7,916 bases of DNA. Origin: Bacillota bacterium. GTDB lineage: Bacteria > Bacillota_A > Clostridia > Tissierellales > Peptoniphilaceae. The DNA is taken from assembly GCA_023443045.1 (NCBI GenBank), contig JAEZWK010000015.1, positions 1 through 7,916 of the forward strand. The letters are read 5' to 3'. The position numbers were made by a program, and so were the translations under genes. The notes beneath the pieces were generated by a model. It saw only the letters and a list, made by a program, of their open reading frames with translations, had not been told where the DNA came from and did no database searches. Below, in pieces: positions 6,645-7,916 of this stretch (position 1 is the stretch's first letter; every line of letters begins with the position of its first letter).

Positions 6645-7029
6645 TATATTAGGTTCATATTTATATAAAATTTCAAAATCAAAAGATTTTGATACAGGCG
6701 TTAGTATTTTAAATCAGTCTAACCAATGGGATTTGAATAGCAAAAGTGAGTTTTTGGACACTGTTAGTATAAGTGAAGACAAGAATAGCTTTGAGCTAAA
6801 TTTGAATAAGGATAGGGTTGGATTTGTTGATTCTGAGGCAAAAGATATAATATCTTTATTATTGAAAGGATATAAAGTTGCAGAGATTGCAGATGAATTG
6901 TATGAGAAATATAAAAATGATGAAAAATATTTGAAATACAAGAAGGCAGCGTTTATTTGCTCAATATTGGATACATGTAGCAAATTAGAACAATTAGGAG
7001 TAATTAGACAAGTGGAGGTATTAGCATGA
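6598..7029 (+). CDS. PqqD-like small protein, uncertain start
   Basis: The open frame is TTG 6598 to TGA 7029 (143 codons). Residues about 76-139 resemble the PqqD / RiPP recognition element fold: VDSEAKDIISLLLKGYKVAEI, ADELYEKY, then a helix ending KLEQLGVI. The family binds leader peptides and presents them to modifying enzymes, alone or fused to them; some members have other roles. The first ~14 codons overlap the cysS end and have no good RBS. The best signal, GAGGGG (6618-6623) with ATG 6629, lies in another frame and reaches TAG at 6650-6652 after MEKTLVY. One extra A in the A6 run 6633-6638 would give MEKNSSILGSYLYK in the conserved frame. So this is a -1 frameshift or slippage gene, a fresh mutation or base-calling error, or a TTG start. 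It is coupled to the next gene by ATGA. The PqqD match is by eye. Confidence 0.6.
   Translation: MKLKTHLRGRYGKNSSILGSYLYKISKSKDFDTGVSILNQSNQWDLNSKSEFLDTVSISEDKNSFELNLNKDRVGFVDSEAKDIISLLLKGYKVAEIADELYEKYKNDEKYLKYKKAAFICSILDTCSKLEQLGVIRQVEVLA
6618..6638 (+). promoter_or_regulatory. RBS, ATG and A6 run at the PqqD-like gene start
   Basis: GAGGGG (6618-6623), a 5-nt spacer, ATG (6629-6631), then six A (6633-6638). Translation from this ATG stops after seven codons unless the ribosome or RNA polymerase slips on the A run. A -1 shift on AAA enters the conserved downstream frame. Confidence 0.5.
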
Positions 7030-7361
7030 AATATTTTTTTATGGTAATAGGTTATATCATACCGGTTCTAATGATTATTTCATACCCATGGTGGAAAAAA
7101 ATTGCTAATGGTGATATTAATAATTATTCAGGAATGAGGACTTCTTCATCCATGAAAAATAAAGAAAACTGGAAGAAAGCAAATTTATTATGTGGAAAAT
7201 ATTGTTTTAGTGTAGGGATAGTTTTATTTATTTTTGTTACTTGTATGAGATATGTTAAAATAGTTCCAATGGAATGGAATTCTTTAATCGTTACATCTAT
7301 TAGCATTATCAGTATGATTACTTTAACCATATTCGTAAATAAAAAGATTAAACAAGCTTAG
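7026..7361 (+). CDS. SdpI-family integral membrane protein
   Basis: A 111-residue membrane protein with the SdpI/YhfL signature. A first membrane segment (4-23) is followed by a loop with NNYSGMRTSSSMKNKENW (32-49) and KKANLLCGKY (50-59), which matches the family's yG.RT..S.kn...W..AN. Two more segments follow (about 61-77 and 85-104). In Bacillus subtilis SdpI gives immunity to the SdpC toxin and sequesters the repressor SdpR, but most homologues are uncharacterised and many are shorter or partial. GGAGG (7014-7018) precedes the ATG, which overlaps the PqqD-like stop by ATGA, so translation is probably coupled. A role in self-protection against a membrane-active peptide is inference from family and context. 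No SdpR-like repressor is present. Confidence 0.85.
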   Translation: MKYFFMVIGYIIPVLMIISYPWWKKIANGDINNYSGMRTSSSMKNKENWKKANLLCGKYCFSVGIVLFIFVTCMRYVKIVPMEWNSLIVTSISIISMITLTIFVNKKIKQA

Positions 7362-7373
7362 TTTTGTGTTATT

Positions 7374-7500
7374 ATGAATTTATCGAGAACTAAAGGTGGC
7401 TGGAAAACTACGAAAACAGAAGCATTTGTAGTGTAAAAAAATTCACGAAAAAGCTGCTATTGGATGGGAACTTGTACAAATAATTCCTGTAGGAAATGAA
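7374..7500 (+). pseudogene. DUF4177-like remnant
   Basis: One frame gives MNLSRTKGGWKTTKTEAFVV (ATG 7374, stop at 7434). A neighbouring frame, entered at the A-rich stretch near 7435-7440, continues as IHEKAAIGWELVQIIPVGN. Together they resemble a small DUF4177 protein, whose core is typically a basic stretch followed by xxxEKAxxGWELVxI. No RBS precedes the ATG and at least one frameshift is needed. The 3' end runs into the recombinase remnant. The function of the family is unknown, and the match is by eye. Confidence 0.4.
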
Positions 7501-7756
7501 AAAACTAAAGGAAAAGAAGTTTTTAGCGTTTGAAAGATATAAGCTTGAGAAGATAAGTAGAGAGAAGTTTTTGGAGATAAAGGATACGATCGAAAAAGAT
7601 ATGAATGTCATAACAGTGACACTAAATGAATCGGATCGGGTTAAAGAAGTTTGTAATGAAAATGAATTAACCAAAGAATTGTTAGAGAAATACGTGGATT
7701 CAGTCTATTGTATGGAGAATGAAGTTATTAAGATTGTTTGGAAAGAGAGTAATTAA
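7496..7756 (+). pseudogene. C-terminal fragment of a large serine recombinase
   Basis: An 86-codon open frame ending TAA 7754-7756. It begins with a charged coiled-coil-like stretch (ERYKLEKISREKFLEIKD) and ends ENELTKELLEKYVDSVYCM, then IKIVWK. This pattern matches the extreme C-terminus of large serine recombinases of integrative elements, where (isREeyl...) precedes LTrExvxxxVxxIxVyxxxxIeIxWk. The resolvase catalytic domain, recombinase domain and zinc ribbon, several hundred residues, are missing. The ATG at 7496 is only 2 nt from an AGGA, so independent translation is unlikely. It is the trace of a lost mobile element next to the cysS operon. Confidence 0.65.
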
Positions 7757-7771
7757 ATATTACTCTTTTTT
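7746..7771 (+). terminator. Rho-independent terminator
   Basis: AGAGTAAT (7746-7753), a TAAAT loop, ATTACTCT (7759-7766), then a T tract to 7770-7771. It is a perfect 8-bp stem. The recombinase stop codon lies in the loop. It probably now ends the cysS / PqqD-like / SdpI-like transcript, since no better terminator follows 7361. Confidence 0.85.
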
Positions 7772-7824
7772 ATAAAGTTTCATAAATTAAAATGGTTAGG
7801 AGTGTATAACTATCTAATAGAATA

Positions 7825-7833
7825 TGATATAAT
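7825..7833 (+). promoter_or_regulatory. Extended -10 promoter of the last gene
   Basis: TGATATAAT gives TG-N-TATAAT (consensus hexamer at 7828-7833). No good -35 is found 16-18 bp upstream, as expected for an extended -10 promoter. It lies just after a terminator and about 35 bp before the ATG at 7869. Confidence 0.6.
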
Positions 7834-7868
7834 AAGGTGTAGAAATATATAAACTATAGGAGGTAGTT

Positions 7869-7916
7869 ATGATAGGAAAAGTTTTACAGACTAATGGTAA
7901 GATGTTTTCAGATGAT
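7869..7916 (+). CDS. Start of an unrecognised gene (partial)
   Basis: ATG 7869 is preceded by ATAGGAGG (7856-7863) and an extended -10 promoter. Sixteen codons are visible (MIGKVLQTNGKMFSDD) before the window ends. The signals support a real gene, but the segment is too short to name. Confidence 0.65.
   Translation, partial: MIGKVLQTNGKMFSDD

Noticed and set aside
6714..7674. Minus-strand open frames opposite the PqqD-like, SdpI and recombinase-remnant segments
   Set aside because: They mirror the coding strand (serine/phenylalanine-rich, low complexity) and lack RBS and promoter.

Overview
The window is low-GC DNA with short Shine-Dalgarno-led genes, extended -10 promoters (TGATATAnT) and Firmicute/clostridial-type protein families: ABC-2 permease pairs, SdpI, and the C-terminal tail of a large serine recombinase. 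A low-GC Firmicute (Clostridia or a relative) is the most likely source. The standard code applies: tryptophan is TGG throughout cysS, so in-frame TGA codons are real stops. No RNA gene, CRISPR array or complete mobile element is visible.

Layout. (1) 1-1390: one leftward gene for an AlbA_2 (Schlafen-type) domain protein. It has its own extended -10 promoter and a candidate terminator at 5-41. Two copies of a 20-21 bp sequence flank it. The right copy is one arm of a complete hairpin terminator; the left copy is only half of such a terminator. (2) 1414-3749: a decayed rightward operon. It holds a SAM methyltransferase broken by an in-frame TGA, the last ~30 codons of an ABC ATPase joined directly to the methyltransferase end, a first ABC-2 permease with two single-base frameshifts, and a second ABC-2 permease that is still intact. 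The exporter cannot work from this locus as written. (3) 3750-5231: about 1.5 kb of very AT-rich DNA without a convincing gene. It has traces of decayed coding sequence on both strands and a perfect 16-bp palindrome. (4) 5232-7361: a compact rightward operon of cysS (cysteinyl-tRNA synthetase with all catalytic and zinc residues), a PqqD-like small protein overlapping the cysS end, and an SdpI-family membrane protein overlapping the PqqD-like gene by ATGA. (5) 7374-7771: debris of a DUF4177-like ORF joined to a truncated large serine recombinase, closed by a strong hairpin terminator. (6) 7825 to the end: an extended -10 promoter, a good RBS and the first 16 codons of an unrecognised gene.

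The most interesting intact unit is cysS / PqqD-like / SdpI-like. A PqqD fold is the usual leader-peptide recognition element of RiPP pathways, and SdpI is a bacteriocin-immunity family, so together they hint at a peptide-related system carrying its own cysteinyl-tRNA synthetase. No precursor peptide or modifying enzyme is visible, so this remains a hypothesis. The PqqD-like gene also has a start-site puzzle: its best RBS/ATG is one base out of frame with the conserved ORF, at a run of six A.
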